From Falsirhodobacter sp. alg1 (GTDB lineage Bacteria > Pseudomonadota > Alphaproteobacteria > Rhodobacterales > Rhodobacteraceae), in NCBI RefSeq assembly GCF_000739715.2, contig NZ_BBJC02000002.1, positions 26,731 through 90,730 of the forward strand: 64,000 nucleotides of DNA. The letters run 5' to 3'. The translations under genes were made by a program, and so were the position numbers. Positions 18,140-27,076 of this stretch are shown here, one piece after another (position 1 is the first letter of the stretch; each line of letters starts with the position of its first letter). The notes under the pieces are model-generated. The model was not told the DNA's origin and ran no database searches. It saw nothing but the letters and a program-made list of their open reading frames with translations.

Positions 18140-19084
18140 TCAGGTTCCGGCCTCGGTCAAGATGGCCATATGATCCGGGCCGAGTTGCAGGTGAACCCCT
18201 TTGGTCAGGGTTTCCAGTTGTTCGGGTGTGCGGGCCGAGGCCAATGCACCGACAACGCCGGGGCGGGCGACGATCCAGGCAAGCGCGATTTCGGCTAAGG
18301 ACGCCCCTGTATCCGCGGCAACACGGTCCATCGCCGCCAGAATTGCCATTCCTTTCGGGTTCAGGAACTTCTCGCCGATGCCTTTGCCGCGCGGGCTTTT
18401 ATCCAGATCATCCCTTGTGCGGTATTTACCGGTCAGAAAGCCCGCTGCCAACGAATAGAACGGCATCAGGCTCAGGTTATTGCCCAGCATCAGCTCTGCC
18501 AAATCGCCTTCGTATAGATCGCGGGTGTACAGGTTGTACTGGTTTTGCACAGTCTGATACTGGGGCAGCCGTTCTTCCTTGGCGATACGGATCGCCTCGT
18601 TCAACTGCGGTGCGTTGTAGTTCGAACAGCCGATGTAGCGAACTTTGCCGGCCTTTATCAGCCGGGCATAGGCCTCCAGCGTTTCATGCTGATCAGTATT
18701 CGGATCCGGCTGATGGCTCTGGTACAGATCCACGTAATCGGTCTGCAGGCGACGGAGCGAGCCGTCGATGGAATGTTCGATCCAGCGCGCAGACAGGCCT
18801 ATCTTGTCCGGCCCCCCCATATCCATTCCGACCTTGGTGAAGACATGGACCTTGTCCCGATTGCGACGGGCCTTCATCCAGCGACCGATGATCCGTTCGC
18901 TTTCACTGTCATTTCCGGGCACCCAGCGGGAATACATATCTGCCGTATCAAGGGCCGAGAATCCCTTGTCGACAAAGGCATCGAAGGTGCGGAAGGACGT
19001 CTGTTCGTCTGCTGTCCATCCGGCGGTGTTCGTTCCCAGAATAAGCGGTTCGATTTCAATATCGGTTTGGCCCAGTCGTCGCAT
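18140..19084 (-). CDS. Aldo/keto reductase
   Basis: A 314-residue NADPH-dependent (beta/alpha)8 oxidoreductase. The catalytic tetrad is visible: Asp and Tyr in SALDTADMYSRW near residues 46-51, Lys in VFTKVGMD near 82, and His in LYQSHQPD near 122. The cofactor-binding C-terminal segment contains GALASARTPEQLE near residue 285. The family reduces many aldehydes and ketones, so the substrate is not predictable. It converges with the small membrane-protein gene, 7 bases apart. Its ATG is followed upstream by a 55-base gap to the hrpB stop. Confidence 0.9.
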   Translation of the reverse strand: MRRLGQTDIEIEPLILGTNTAGWTADEQTSFRTFDAFVDKGFSALDTADMYSRWVPGNDSESERIIGRWMKARRNRDKVHVFTKVGMDMGGPDKIGLSARWIEHSIDGSLRRLQTDYVDLYQSHQPDPNTDQHETLEAYARLIKAGKVRYIGCSNYNAPQLNEAIRIAKEERLPQYQTVQNQYNLYTRDLYEGDLAELMLGNNLSLMPFYSLAAGFLTGKYRTRDDLDKSPRGKGIGEKFLNPKGMAILAAMDRVAADTGASLAEIALAWIVARPGVVGALASARTPEQLETLTKGVHLQLGPDHMAILTEAGT

Positions 19085-19139
19085 CTTTTATCCTGCCTCG
19101 ATGTGATATGGCAAAAGGGTAGGTGGGTTTTCGGGCAGC

Positions 19140-21524
19140 TCAAGTTCCGCGCGGTTTCGCCCGCAGGGTCGGGGCCGCGGCAGTCGGATCTTCGGGCCAG
19201 GGGTGGCGTGGATACTGGCCACGCATATCCTTGCGTACATCGGCATATGACGTGGCCCAGAACCCCGGCAGATCCATCGTCACCTGAACCGGGCGGCGGG
19301 CGGGGGACAGCAGCGTCATACGCAACGGGCGCCCCGCAACGGTGGGGTGACGTGTCAGGCCGAAAACCTCCTGCAACCGCAATTCAACCGCGGGCGCATC
19401 TCCGTCATAATCAATGGGCACACGGTTACCCAAGGGGGTTGTGAAATGGCCGGGCGTGAGGCGATCAATGATCTGTACGCCATCCCAACCAAGGAGTGCG
19501 CGCAACGGTTCGGTCAGATCAAGGGCACGCAAATCCGCCTCTGTCCGCTGTTTTGAAAGGAAGGGAAGCAGCCATTCCGGGTCCGCCAGAAGCGCCTCAT
19601 CCGAAATATCCGGCAATCCTTCGTCCGCACATAAGCGGATACGGGCCCGCAGGCGGGCTGCCGATGCCGTCCAGGGCAGGCCGATCTGGCGCAGACCGTC
19701 AAAGGCAGCCCTCGCCAAGTTTTCGGGGGGCGGGTCGGGCCAGATCCGGTCATCCAGCGTCAACGCACCGAACATTTCCTGTTTGCGGGCAATGACGCGA
19801 CCTTCGCGACGGGACCATTCGCATACCTCACGCCACGCAATCCGATCGGCGAACAATGCCCGCAGTTCCCCTTCGGTCAATGGCGCTGCCTGACGAATGC
19901 GTGCATCCCGCTGATCACCATCCAGATCGGTGGCGACGATCAGGCGCTGGCCGGACAATGGCAGGCCTGCATCCATGACGGCACCTTTGCCCCCCGACAG
20001 GATCCAGCGGGGTGCATCGCCCTTGCGGCGAAGGCCGATACGGTCGGGATAGGCCAGTGCCGCCATCTGCCCGATACCAAGATCTGCATTGCCCGCCATC
20101 CGCTTCAGGCGGCGGGAGTCCTCGCGTATCCGCTCTATCGTGGGGCGGTGTGCTGTGGCGAAACGGGTCGGATCACGCAACGCATCCATGCGTTGCGCCA
20201 GATCGGGCGGTGCCCCCCGTAGCGGATCACGCTCGGCCAGCAGCGCCGCAAGAAGGGGAGAGAGGCCGCCTGCCTGCGTCAGCATATGCCCGAGGCGTGG
20301 ATGCAGCGGCAGCTTTGCCAATCGTCCGCCATGCGCGGTGATACGGCCGTTCGACAGTGCGCCGAGGCTTTCAAGCAGGGTCCGCGCCTCGGCAAGCGCT
20401 GCGTGATGCGGGGGGGTCAGGAATGGCAGATCATCACTGCCCCAGAGAGCCAGCTCCAGCGCGAGCGATGTCAGATCGGCAATCTCGATTTCAGCGGGCG
20501 GAAAGGCGGGGAGTGCGCCTTCCTCTCCTTTCGTCCACATGCGAAAGCAGGTGCCGGAAGCGGTACGTCCTGCACGCCCGCGCCGCTGTTCCGCCTCGGC
20601 GAGGCTGACGCGTTCGGTCACGAGGCGCGACATACCGGAGGCAGGGTCAAAGCGGGCGCGGCGGGCGCGGCCCGTATCCACCACGATGCTGATGCCGGGA
20701 ATGGTCAAGGACGTTTCCGCAATTGCGGTGGACAGGATGATGCGTCGCTTGTCCGACGGCTGCAACGCGCGGCGCTGTGCTGCAAAATCCAATGCGCCGA
20801 ATAGCGGTCGTATATCAGCAATTGACCCCAGAAGGGTGGCGACGCGGCGTATTTCTCCCTCACCGGGCAGGAACACCAGGATATCGCCCGTGGCCTGCTC
20901 CATGGCATGGCGTATCAAACCCGCCGCGTCCTGTTCGATACGGCCTTGTGCCGGACGGGAAAGCCAATGTGTCTCCACCGGAAATGCCCGACCGGCCGAT
21001 GTGATGACCGGGGCATCTCCCATCAGCGCGGCAACAGGGGCTGCATCCAGCGTTGCGGACATGACCAGAAGCTGCAGATCCTCCCGCAGGGCATCCCGCG
21101 ATTCCAATGCAAGCGCCAAGCCGAGATCGGCATTCAAGGAGCGTTCGTGGAACTCGTCGAAGATCAGGGTTCCTACGCCGGAAAGCGATGGATCATCCTG
21201 CAACATGCGCGTCAGGATACCCTCAGTGACAACTTCGATCCGCGTTTCCGGACCGATGTTCGATTCACCCCGAATGCGGTAACCGACAGTGCGGCCCAAA
21301 GGCTCATTCAGCTCCGAAGCAAGACGTTCGGCAGCGGCGCGGGCCGCAAGCCTGCGCGGTTCCAGCATGATGATCCTGCCGCTGACGCCCGTACCAAGCA
21401 GAGCCAGAGGGACACGTGTGGTTTTGCCTGCACCGGGCGGGGCCTGAAGGACCGCCATTCCGCGGGCATCCAGCGCGGCCAGAAGTTCGGGAAGGGCGTC
21501 ATCAATGGGTAATGGATTTGGCAT
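19140..21524 (-). CDS. hrpB: ATP-dependent helicase HrpB
   Basis: A 794-residue DEAH-type superfamily 2 helicase. Walker A is APPGAGKTTRVPLALL near residue 30, motif Ia is MLEPRRLAARAAAERLA, motif II is DEFHERSLNADLGLAL near 120 (DEFH variant), motif III is SAT, and motif VI is EQRRGRAGRTASG near 310. The HrpB-specific C-terminal domain carries FGLTRHPTVAGRPL and LLSPARRPVQVTMDLPGFW. In E. coli HrpB is not essential and its substrate is unclear. Separated by 30 bases from the Lrp-type regulator upstream on the same strand. Confidence 0.93.
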   Translation of the reverse strand: MPNPLPIDDALPELLAALDARGMAVLQAPPGAGKTTRVPLALLGTGVSGRIIMLEPRRLAARAAAERLASELNEPLGRTVGYRIRGESNIGPETRIEVVTEGILTRMLQDDPSLSGVGTLIFDEFHERSLNADLGLALALESRDALREDLQLLVMSATLDAAPVAALMGDAPVITSAGRAFPVETHWLSRPAQGRIEQDAAGLIRHAMEQATGDILVFLPGEGEIRRVATLLGSIADIRPLFGALDFAAQRRALQPSDKRRIILSTAIAETSLTIPGISIVVDTGRARRARFDPASGMSRLVTERVSLAEAEQRRGRAGRTASGTCFRMWTKGEEGALPAFPPAEIEIADLTSLALELALWGSDDLPFLTPPHHAALAEARTLLESLGALSNGRITAHGGRLAKLPLHPRLGHMLTQAGGLSPLLAALLAERDPLRGAPPDLAQRMDALRDPTRFATAHRPTIERIREDSRRLKRMAGNADLGIGQMAALAYPDRIGLRRKGDAPRWILSGGKGAVMDAGLPLSGQRLIVATDLDGDQRDARIRQAAPLTEGELRALFADRIAWREVCEWSRREGRVIARKQEMFGALTLDDRIWPDPPPENLARAAFDGLRQIGLPWTASAARLRARIRLCADEGLPDISDEALLADPEWLLPFLSKQRTEADLRALDLTEPLRALLGWDGVQIIDRLTPGHFTTPLGNRVPIDYDGDAPAVELRLQEVFGLTRHPTVAGRPLRMTLLSPARRPVQVTMDLPGFWATSYADVRKDMRGQYPRHPWPEDPTAAAPTLRAKPRGT

Positions 21525-21554
21525 GGCCCTGTATTGCCCGACTGACCCGCTGCT

Positions 21555-22028
21555 TCAATGGGTGGTGGTATTCACGGGCAATACGGTTTCAGCCTTCATC
21601 CGTTCCACAACGAACTGGCTGGTAAGCCGTTTGATATGCACACGGTCCGTCAACGCCCTGTAGAATGTGTCATAGGCCGACATATCCGGAAGAACGACGC
21701 GCAGCAGATAATCCAGATCGCCTGCTATGCGATGCACCTCCATGACCTGCGGAAAGGTAGTCAGCGCCTCCATGAAGGTGTCGCGCCACAGGGGCGTATG
21801 TTCACCGGATTCGATCCCGACAAAGGCCGTCAGTGACAGGCCGAGGCGCGCTTCATCCACGATTGCCACACGGCCACGGATGATGCCCTGCGCCTGTAAT
21901 TTCTGAACCCGTTTCCAGCAGGGCGTCTGGGACAATCCCACCCGATGGGCGAGGCGAGCGATCGGCACGGTTGCATCGGCCATTAGCTCCGCAAGGATTT
22001 TGCGATCAATCAGGTCGAGGGTTTGCAT
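21555..22028 (-). CDS. Lrp/AsnC-family transcriptional regulator
   Basis: 157 residues: an N-terminal helix-turn-helix (LDLIDRKILAELMADATVPIA, then RVGLSQTPCWKRVQKLQAQG) and a C-terminal RAM-type ligand-binding domain with AGDLDYLLRVVLPDMSAYDTF. Such proteins sense amino acids and form octamers on DNA. It is divergent from an Rrf2-type regulator across 113 bases. A target could be either neighbour or an unlinked transporter; nothing in the sequence decides it. Confidence 0.9.
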   Translation of the reverse strand: MQTLDLIDRKILAELMADATVPIARLAHRVGLSQTPCWKRVQKLQAQGIIRGRVAIVDEARLGLSLTAFVGIESGEHTPLWRDTFMEALTTFPQVMEVHRIAGDLDYLLRVVLPDMSAYDTFYRALTDRVHIKRLTSQFVVERMKAETVLPVNTTTH

Positions 22029-22141
22029 GTCATGGCTCCTGTCGTTCCCTGATACAGTGCCACAATAAAACTAAATGTCTATCATATTTATCGTGTATAG
22101 AAATATTTGCGTTTTGCGGTGGTGGCAGATAGCGTCTGGCA

Positions 22142-22612
22142 ATGATCTCTCAACGCACCAAATACGCCCTCAAGGCGCTTATGATTCTTGCTGATGCGGC
22201 AAGTACCGACCAACCGGCGCTGACCATCGAAGAGGTGTCCAAACGGTCCGGTGCGCCCAAGCGGTTTCTGGAGCATATTCTGATTGATCTGCGGAATATC
22301 GGCCTGATCCGGAGCCGCCGGGGGCGGTCTGGCGGGTATATGTTCATCAAGCAGCCGGGTGATGTCTCGATCGGGGAATTGCTGCGCCATCTGGACGGGC
22401 CTATTGCCCCTTTGCCCTGCCTTTCGCGCAGTGCCTATCAGCGATGCGAGGATTGCGTTGATGAAGAGGCCTGTCGTATCCGCAAGATGTTCGGTCAGGT
22501 TTACTGGTCGTATCTGCTGCTGATCGAATCACTGACGCTGGCTGATCTGACAGGCGGCGTTGATATGATCGACCGGCTGTCGGCCCCCATGCCGGATGTG
22601 CAGCAGATCTGA
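22142..22612 (+). CDS. Rrf2-family transcriptional regulator
   Basis: A 156-residue winged-helix protein beginning MISQRTKYALKALMILAD, with the Rrf2 wing segment SRRGRSGGYMFIKQPGDVSIG near residue 62. Cysteines occur at PCLSRSAYQRCEDCVDEEAC (residues 98-117), four in all, giving a possible Fe-S or thiol sensor site. The spacing differs from IscR (C-x5-C-x5-C) and may be unique to this subgroup. Upstream of the ATG I see no ribosome-binding site, so it may be translated from a leaderless or very short-leader mRNA. Confidence 0.88.
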   Translation: MISQRTKYALKALMILADAASTDQPALTIEEVSKRSGAPKRFLEHILIDLRNIGLIRSRRGRSGGYMFIKQPGDVSIGELLRHLDGPIAPLPCLSRSAYQRCEDCVDEEACRIRKMFGQVYWSYLLLIESLTLADLTGGVDMIDRLSAPMPDVQQI

Positions 22613-22625
22613 CCTGTCTGCGGTA

Positions 22626-22647
22626 CGCCCGTTCCATTCGACGGGCG
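22626..22647. terminator. Possible bidirectional hairpin between convergent genes
   Basis: A 7-bp stem CGCCCGT/ACGGGCG with an 8-base loop in the 54-base gap between the convergent Rrf2 and MYG1-like genes. There is no T run, so this is tentative. Confidence 0.4.
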
Positions 22648-22666
22648 CACCTGCATTGTAGCAGGG

Positions 22667-23599
22667 TTATTGCACCCCGAAATTTTCAGCCTCGGCCACG
22701 GCAATTTCGGCCATCCGCAAAATTGCATCGCGTGTTGCGGCCACCGCAATGAAACGGGCGTTATGGCAGAATTTGGCGCCTGATACACCGGATGCTTCTT
22801 CCAGTGCTTCATCCGTCAGGCCCGCCCATGCGGCCGGAAGATCGGCGCGCAAGGCAAATCCGTCTTCGTCACGGCGGATTCCTGTCAGCACCCAATCGGT
22901 GTCGCGCGGTGAAATGACGTACCAAAGCTGATCCGCGCCGGCCCGGACGACCGCCGAGCGGAAGGGCATGCCCGAGGGCAGCTCCAGAACACGGCCGGTC
23001 CCGGCATCTTCGATCGCCTTCATCACGACAGCTTCCGCGCGCAGTTTGGCCGCTCTGCGTGCAACGAACGCTTCGGCGAAGGTGCGGGCAATACCAAGGG
23101 CGTTGGCAAATGCCTGATCCTCGGCTTCGGCGGAATCATTATCGAAAACCGGCTTCAGGCTTTCCAGAAGAACGGGAAGGGTCAACTCCGTCAGTTCGTT
23201 CGCGATGGACGGGCTGAGCGCACCGTTGTCGACTAGGTCAACCGGAAGGACGATGCTTGTATCGAAGCTGGCATGTATATGATCGATATGCGCCTCTGGC
23301 AGATCAAAGGCCCGTAGGTAATCACGCCCGAATTCACGCCAGATCAGACCGAAAGAGCTGAGCGGGCGACCGTCGTCCCGCATCGGTGGGTTGGGCTGGT
23401 GGTGGTCGAAAATACGCTTCTGTGCATTATAGTCACGACCGACGTCATAGATGATCCGGTCTGCAGCAGGGGTAATCCAGTCGTTATCTCGGGTGCGGAC
23501 GATTCGGGCATCGGGAAACAGGCGCGTAAGTATGACCGAGGACATAAGCTCATCAGCATGAAAACCACCGGAATGCGTAACAAGATAAGCGACGGTCAA
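22667..23599 (-). CDS. MYG1-family protein (DHH-like phosphoesterase)
   Basis: A 310-residue protein of the UPF0160/MYG1 family. The N-terminal metal-binding motifs are VTHSGGFHADELMSS, a DVG near residue 52, and FDHHQPNPPMR near residue 65, as in DHH phosphoesterases. The C-terminal half has AVVRAGADQLWYV and FCHNARFIAVAATRDA. Eukaryotic MYG1 is a 3'-5' RNA exonuclease; the bacterial role is not established. The start is TTG (MTVAYLVTHSGG) with AGGA upstream, and no ATG is available in frame before the HSGGFHADE motif. The gap upstream holds a CtrA-type box. Confidence 0.88.
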   Translation of the reverse strand: MTVAYLVTHSGGFHADELMSSVILTRLFPDARIVRTRDNDWITPAADRIIYDVGRDYNAQKRIFDHHQPNPPMRDDGRPLSSFGLIWREFGRDYLRAFDLPEAHIDHIHASFDTSIVLPVDLVDNGALSPSIANELTELTLPVLLESLKPVFDNDSAEAEDQAFANALGIARTFAEAFVARRAAKLRAEAVVMKAIEDAGTGRVLELPSGMPFRSAVVRAGADQLWYVISPRDTDWVLTGIRRDEDGFALRADLPAAWAGLTDEALEEASGVSGAKFCHNARFIAVAATRDAILRMAEIAVAEAENFGVQ

Positions 23600-23692
23600 A
23601 TGTAATTTCCTTAGTTAAACGTGGATTGCCGTCAGGGTGACCGCAAATCTGGAATCGGGATAATTCCTGCGTGATGTACAACTGCCGGGATC

Positions 23693-23707
23693 ATCACCGA
23701 AGGTGAT
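23693..23707. repeat. Inverted repeat ATCACC-GAA-GGTGAT
   Basis: A 6+6 palindrome with a 3-base centre, about 95 bases upstream of the MYG1-like start and 40 bases downstream of the CtrA-like box in the direction of MYG1 transcription. It could be an operator or a short leader hairpin. Confidence 0.4.
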
Positions 23708-23746
23708 AAGTGCAGAACGTACATGGCACCGCAAATTTGTCGATGA

Positions 23747-23761
23747 TTAATGCGAGGTTAA
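23747..23761. promoter_or_regulatory. Perfect CtrA-box consensus TTAA-N7-TTAA
   Basis: TTAA at 23747-23750, seven bases, TTAA at 23758-23761. This is the full consensus for the alphaproteobacterial master regulator CtrA, and the only one I found in the window. It lies in the 269-base gap between the tctA 3' end and the MYG1-like start, about 150 bases upstream of MYG1. The rest of this gap shows no gene. Binding is not shown. Confidence 0.5.
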
Positions 23762-23868
23762 CAAGATTGCGTTGCGTAACAGATATTTCGGCCACATCGG
23801 TTACACCATGCAGTGACCAATCTCGCAATGCCCTAATAACCCGCGATTATGCTATATAAGGCTATGGA

Positions 23869-25359
23869 TCATCGGGTCTGCAAGCTGCGCAGTTTCTTGA
23901 TCAGCGGAAACAGCAGCAGCAGAACAGTTACGATGACAAAGCCGCAGGCAATCGGTCGTTCCAGAAATGTCATCGCATCGCCGCGGGAAATAAGCAGGGC
24001 GCGCCGCAAATTGGTCTCGATCAGGGGCCCGAGGACGAAACCGAGAAGCAGAAGCGCCGGACTGAACGAGGCCACTGCCAAAGCATAGCCGATTACGCCA
24101 ATGCCTGCGACCATGATGATATCGAAGGTGGAGCCCCGTACCGAATAGACACCCAGACAGACAAAAATGATGATGGCGGGATAGAGCCAGCGGAAAGGAA
24201 TGCGAAGCATCGATACCCAGATCCCGATCAGGGGCAGGTTCAAAAGCAGCAGGAAAAGGTTTCCGATACCGAAGCTGACGACCAGACCCCAGAACATATC
24301 GGGGTTCGCCTCCAGCATCATCGGTCCGGGTTGAATACCGTGAATGACCAGCGCACCCAGCATCAGTGCCATGATCGGATCACCGGGAATGCCCAGGGTA
24401 AGCGTGGGAACAAAGGCGGTGATCGAAGCCGAGTTATTGGCAGATTCGGGCCCCGCAATTCCTTCGATGGCCCCGTTTCCGAACCGTTCCGGCGTGCGGG
24501 AAACCCGCCGCTCTAGCGCATAGCTGAGGAACGAGGAAATGGTCGATCCGGTGCCGGGCAGGGCGCCGAAGAAACCGCCAAGCAGGGTTCCGCGTGAAAT
24601 TGGGGCAAACAGACGGCGTACGTCATCCCGGGTGGGAATAAGCTGTCGCAGTGCCACACCGGCGGGTGGCCCCTGAACCTCGGCCTTGCGGATATTACCG
24701 ATCACCTCGGCCAGACCGAACAGGCCCATCGCCAAGGCAACTAGATTGACGCCGTCCAGAAGCTCTACCTGTCCGAATGTGAAACGCTGAACGCCGGAGT
24801 TTACATCGGTGCCGACACAGCCAAGGATAACGCCTGCAACCACCATGGAGAGGCTTTTCGCGATCTTGCCGGAGCCGATGGTCGAGGCGGCGACCAAGCC
24901 CATGATCATCATGACTGCATATTCCGCGGCCCCGAACCGTGTTGCAAGTTGGGCCAACCAGCCCGCAAGGGCGATGAGGATGACAATGCCGAGCATGGAG
25001 CCTGCAAAGGACGAGATCATCGCGGTGAACAGTGCAACACCCGCACGGCCTTGTTGTGCAAGCGGATATCCGTCCAGCGTGGTAACGGCGGATTGCGGCG
25101 TTCCGGGCAGGCGCAACAGGATGGATGCAACCGATCCGCCATATTGTGCGCCGTAATAGACAGCGGCCAGCATGGCCAAAGCGGCCTCGGGCGAGATGTA
25201 ATAGGTGATGGGCAGCAGCAGGGTGATGGCGGCCATGGCCCCGATGCCGGGCAATACGCCGACCAATGTCCCCAAAAGCGCGCCAAGCAGGCTGTAGACA
25301 AGAACCGAAGGTGCGAGGGCAACCGTCAGGCCGTGGGCCAATCCGTCCAGAGTGGTCAT
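23869..25359 (-). CDS. tctA: Tripartite tricarboxylate transporter, large permease TctA
   Basis: A 496-residue, 10-12 helix membrane protein of the TctA family, which moves carboxylates (citrate-like or aromatic acids) using an ion gradient and a periplasmic binding protein. Landmarks: GVLPGIGAMAAITLLLPITY near residue 35, SVASILLRLPGTPQSAVTTLDGYPLAQQGRAG near 75-105 (split), and GALPGTGSTISSFLSYALERR near residue 270. The two GLPG-like loops are the duplicated substrate-contacting motifs. Last gene of tctC-tctB-tctA, one base after tctB. Confidence 0.93.
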   Translation of the reverse strand: MTTLDGLAHGLTVALAPSVLVYSLLGALLGTLVGVLPGIGAMAAITLLLPITYYISPEAALAMLAAVYYGAQYGGSVASILLRLPGTPQSAVTTLDGYPLAQQGRAGVALFTAMISSFAGSMLGIVILIALAGWLAQLATRFGAAEYAVMMIMGLVAASTIGSGKIAKSLSMVVAGVILGCVGTDVNSGVQRFTFGQVELLDGVNLVALAMGLFGLAEVIGNIRKAEVQGPPAGVALRQLIPTRDDVRRLFAPISRGTLLGGFFGALPGTGSTISSFLSYALERRVSRTPERFGNGAIEGIAGPESANNSASITAFVPTLTLGIPGDPIMALMLGALVIHGIQPGPMMLEANPDMFWGLVVSFGIGNLFLLLLNLPLIGIWVSMLRIPFRWLYPAIIIFVCLGVYSVRGSTFDIIMVAGIGVIGYALAVASFSPALLLLGFVLGPLIETNLRRALLISRGDAMTFLERPIACGFVIVTVLLLLFPLIKKLRSLQTR

Positions 25360-25360
25360 T

Positions 25361-25807
25361 TCAATTGCTCCATGGCCAGACAGGAAGGGGCATGTTCAGC
25401 CCGAACACGAACAGCCCCCATGTCAGTACGGTGACAGCGACGACCAGCAGCGCGCGCCACAGCAGTCCGCGGCGGGGTGCAATGGATGTCGCGACAGATA
25501 CGGAAATGGCCGTGGTCAGTATCAGGCCGACAGGGTTGAGCAGAACACCGAACAGGATCACCGAGCCTATGACGCCGAGCGTTTCGCGCCACGCGAACAT
25601 TGGCAGCGCACCTTTTCTGCCAAATGCCGGCAGGGCGATCGCAACCCCCAGACAAGCAAGGACGCCGCCCAGAATTACCGGAAAAAATCCGGGTCCCATG
25701 CGGCGCAGGCTGCCGAAGTCGTAATGCTGAGCTGCATAGCCCGCGATCCCCGCACCCAGCAGCGCAATGAGGCCGCCCCAGACAATGTCCTGATAGTCAC
25801 GTTGCAT
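25361..25807 (-). CDS. tctB: Tripartite tricarboxylate transporter, small permease TctB
   Basis: 148 residues with four hydrophobic segments and the TctB signature MGPGFFPVILGGVLACLGVA near residue 40. The longer open frame upstream runs through tctC and is a shadow. ATG at 25807 has AAGAGA upstream and begins MQRDYQDIVWGG, as expected for the family. It sits between tctC and tctA, the usual order. TctB is the least conserved subunit and its precise task is uncertain. Confidence 0.9.
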   Translation of the reverse strand: MQRDYQDIVWGGLIALLGAGIAGYAAQHYDFGSLRRMGPGFFPVILGGVLACLGVAIALPAFGRKGALPMFAWRETLGVIGSVILFGVLLNPVGLILTTAISVSVATSIAPRRGLLWRALLVVAVTVLTWGLFVFGLNMPLPVWPWSN

Positions 25808-25839
25808 AGGGCGTCTCTTTGTCTTTATTCCGGCAAGGC

Positions 25840-26826
25840 TCAGTTGTTGGAGGCGGTTTTGTCGATGACCGCGCCCCACATGGCGGTATCCTGAACAATC
25901 CGGTCGGCAAGCTCTTCTGGCGTTCCGGCATGGGCCTCCCAACCGATTGACAGAAGTTTTTCCTGGGTTTCCGGGCGGGCGAGAATGGTATTCAATTCGG
26001 CATTTAGGCGCGTGATGATTTCGGGATCGGTGCCTGCCGGGGCGATGAAGGCATTCCACAGCTCGGCCCGAAAATCATCCGGAAGCCCTGCCTGACCTGC
26101 CATGACCGGCACATCAGGAACCTGCGGGAATGGCTGAAGCGACGTGATGCCAAGCATTTTCATTGCTCCGGCCTGAACCTGCGGCAAGGCAGCGGACGGG
26201 GCCATGAAACCGCTGTCGATATCCTTGGCCAGAATGGAGGTCGTGACCTCGGCATAGCTTTGGAACGGGATATGGAACAATTCGATACCGGCCGCATCTG
26301 CGAACAGTTCTGCTGTCAGATGGGCACCGGATCCTTCACCGACCGAGCCATAGCTGATGGCCCCCGGATCGGCTTTGCCAAGATCGACGAATTCGGACAG
26401 GGTATCCGCAGGGAAGTCACTTCCCACGGCAAGAACCAGCGGGCTTGTCGCGATCAGGCCGATAGGCGCAATATCCGTTGCAGGATCATATCCGAGATCG
26501 GAAATCAGGCGCGGGGCAGTGGTTAGCGGACCGTTGATATTGATGCCGAAGCTGTAATCGTCGGCGCCACCGGCCAGCATCTGTTGTATGGCAATGACGC
26601 CGCCAGCACCGGGTTTGTTTTCCACGATCACCGGTTGGCCCAAAGCTTTGGAAAGGGGATTGGCAACCAGTCGCGCGATGGTGTCCGGAGACGATCCAGC
26701 CGGAAAGCCGACAAACACGTGCAACGGGGCTGTCGGCCAATCCGCAGCCATTGCGGTGGTTGATAGCAATGATGCTGCCATGACAGTAGCGATTGCTACG
26801 CCACGACGGTTGATGTGATCGAACAT
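25840..26826 (-). CDS. tctC: Tripartite tricarboxylate transporter substrate-binding protein TctC
   Basis: 328 residues with a Sec signal peptide (cleavage after TAMAA near residue 28) and the Bug/TctC fold. WPTAPLHVFVGFPAGSSPDT, then VENKPGAGGVIAIQQM near residue 72, and YGSVGEGSGAHLTAELF near residue 150. ATG at 26826 is preceded by GGAGGGG, and the longer frame upstream is rejected. It captures a carboxylate in the periplasm for TctAB. The solute is unknown. A palindrome next to a -35-like element lies 65-95 bases upstream. Confidence 0.92.
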   Translation of the reverse strand: MFDHINRRGVAIATVMAASLLSTTAMAADWPTAPLHVFVGFPAGSSPDTIARLVANPLSKALGQPVIVENKPGAGGVIAIQQMLAGGADDYSFGININGPLTTAPRLISDLGYDPATDIAPIGLIATSPLVLAVGSDFPADTLSEFVDLGKADPGAISYGSVGEGSGAHLTAELFADAAGIELFHIPFQSYAEVTTSILAKDIDSGFMAPSAALPQVQAGAMKMLGITSLQPFPQVPDVPVMAGQAGLPDDFRAELWNAFIAPAGTDPEIITRLNAELNTILARPETQEKLLSIGWEAHAGTPEELADRIVQDTAMWGAVIDKTASNN

Positions 26827-26889
26827 GACAATACCCCTCCGCAAATCCGGCCATAAAGCACGATGCTTGTTCAACTTTTGTAACCGCGC

Positions 26890-26920
26890 CGTCAATGCTT
26901 ATGCGACAGTTAATGTCGCA
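26890..26920 (-). promoter_or_regulatory. Operator-like palindrome and -35-like element upstream of tctC
   Basis: TGCGACA-N5-TGTCGCA at 26902-26920 is a perfect 7+7 palindrome. On the minus strand TTGACG (26895-26890) begins 6 bases later, a good -35, though no clear -10 follows at 17 bases. A second perfect 6+6 palindrome, CATTCA-T-TGAATG, lies at 26928-26940. The arrangement suggests a regulator that controls tct transcription, but no regulator gene is adjacent. The rest of the 286-base gap holds nothing else but the accC hairpin. Confidence 0.5.
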
Positions 26921-27076
26921 AAAGCGGCATTCATTGAATGTTTGGATCTGGATATAAGGGAATTTTGTATTTTAATGATAGCACGCGTTTACTGCCATCA
27001 CACCGCAGGCATGATGGCAGACAAATGCAACCATATCTGCGGGGATCATTGCACCCTGTCAGATATTTTTCGAATG

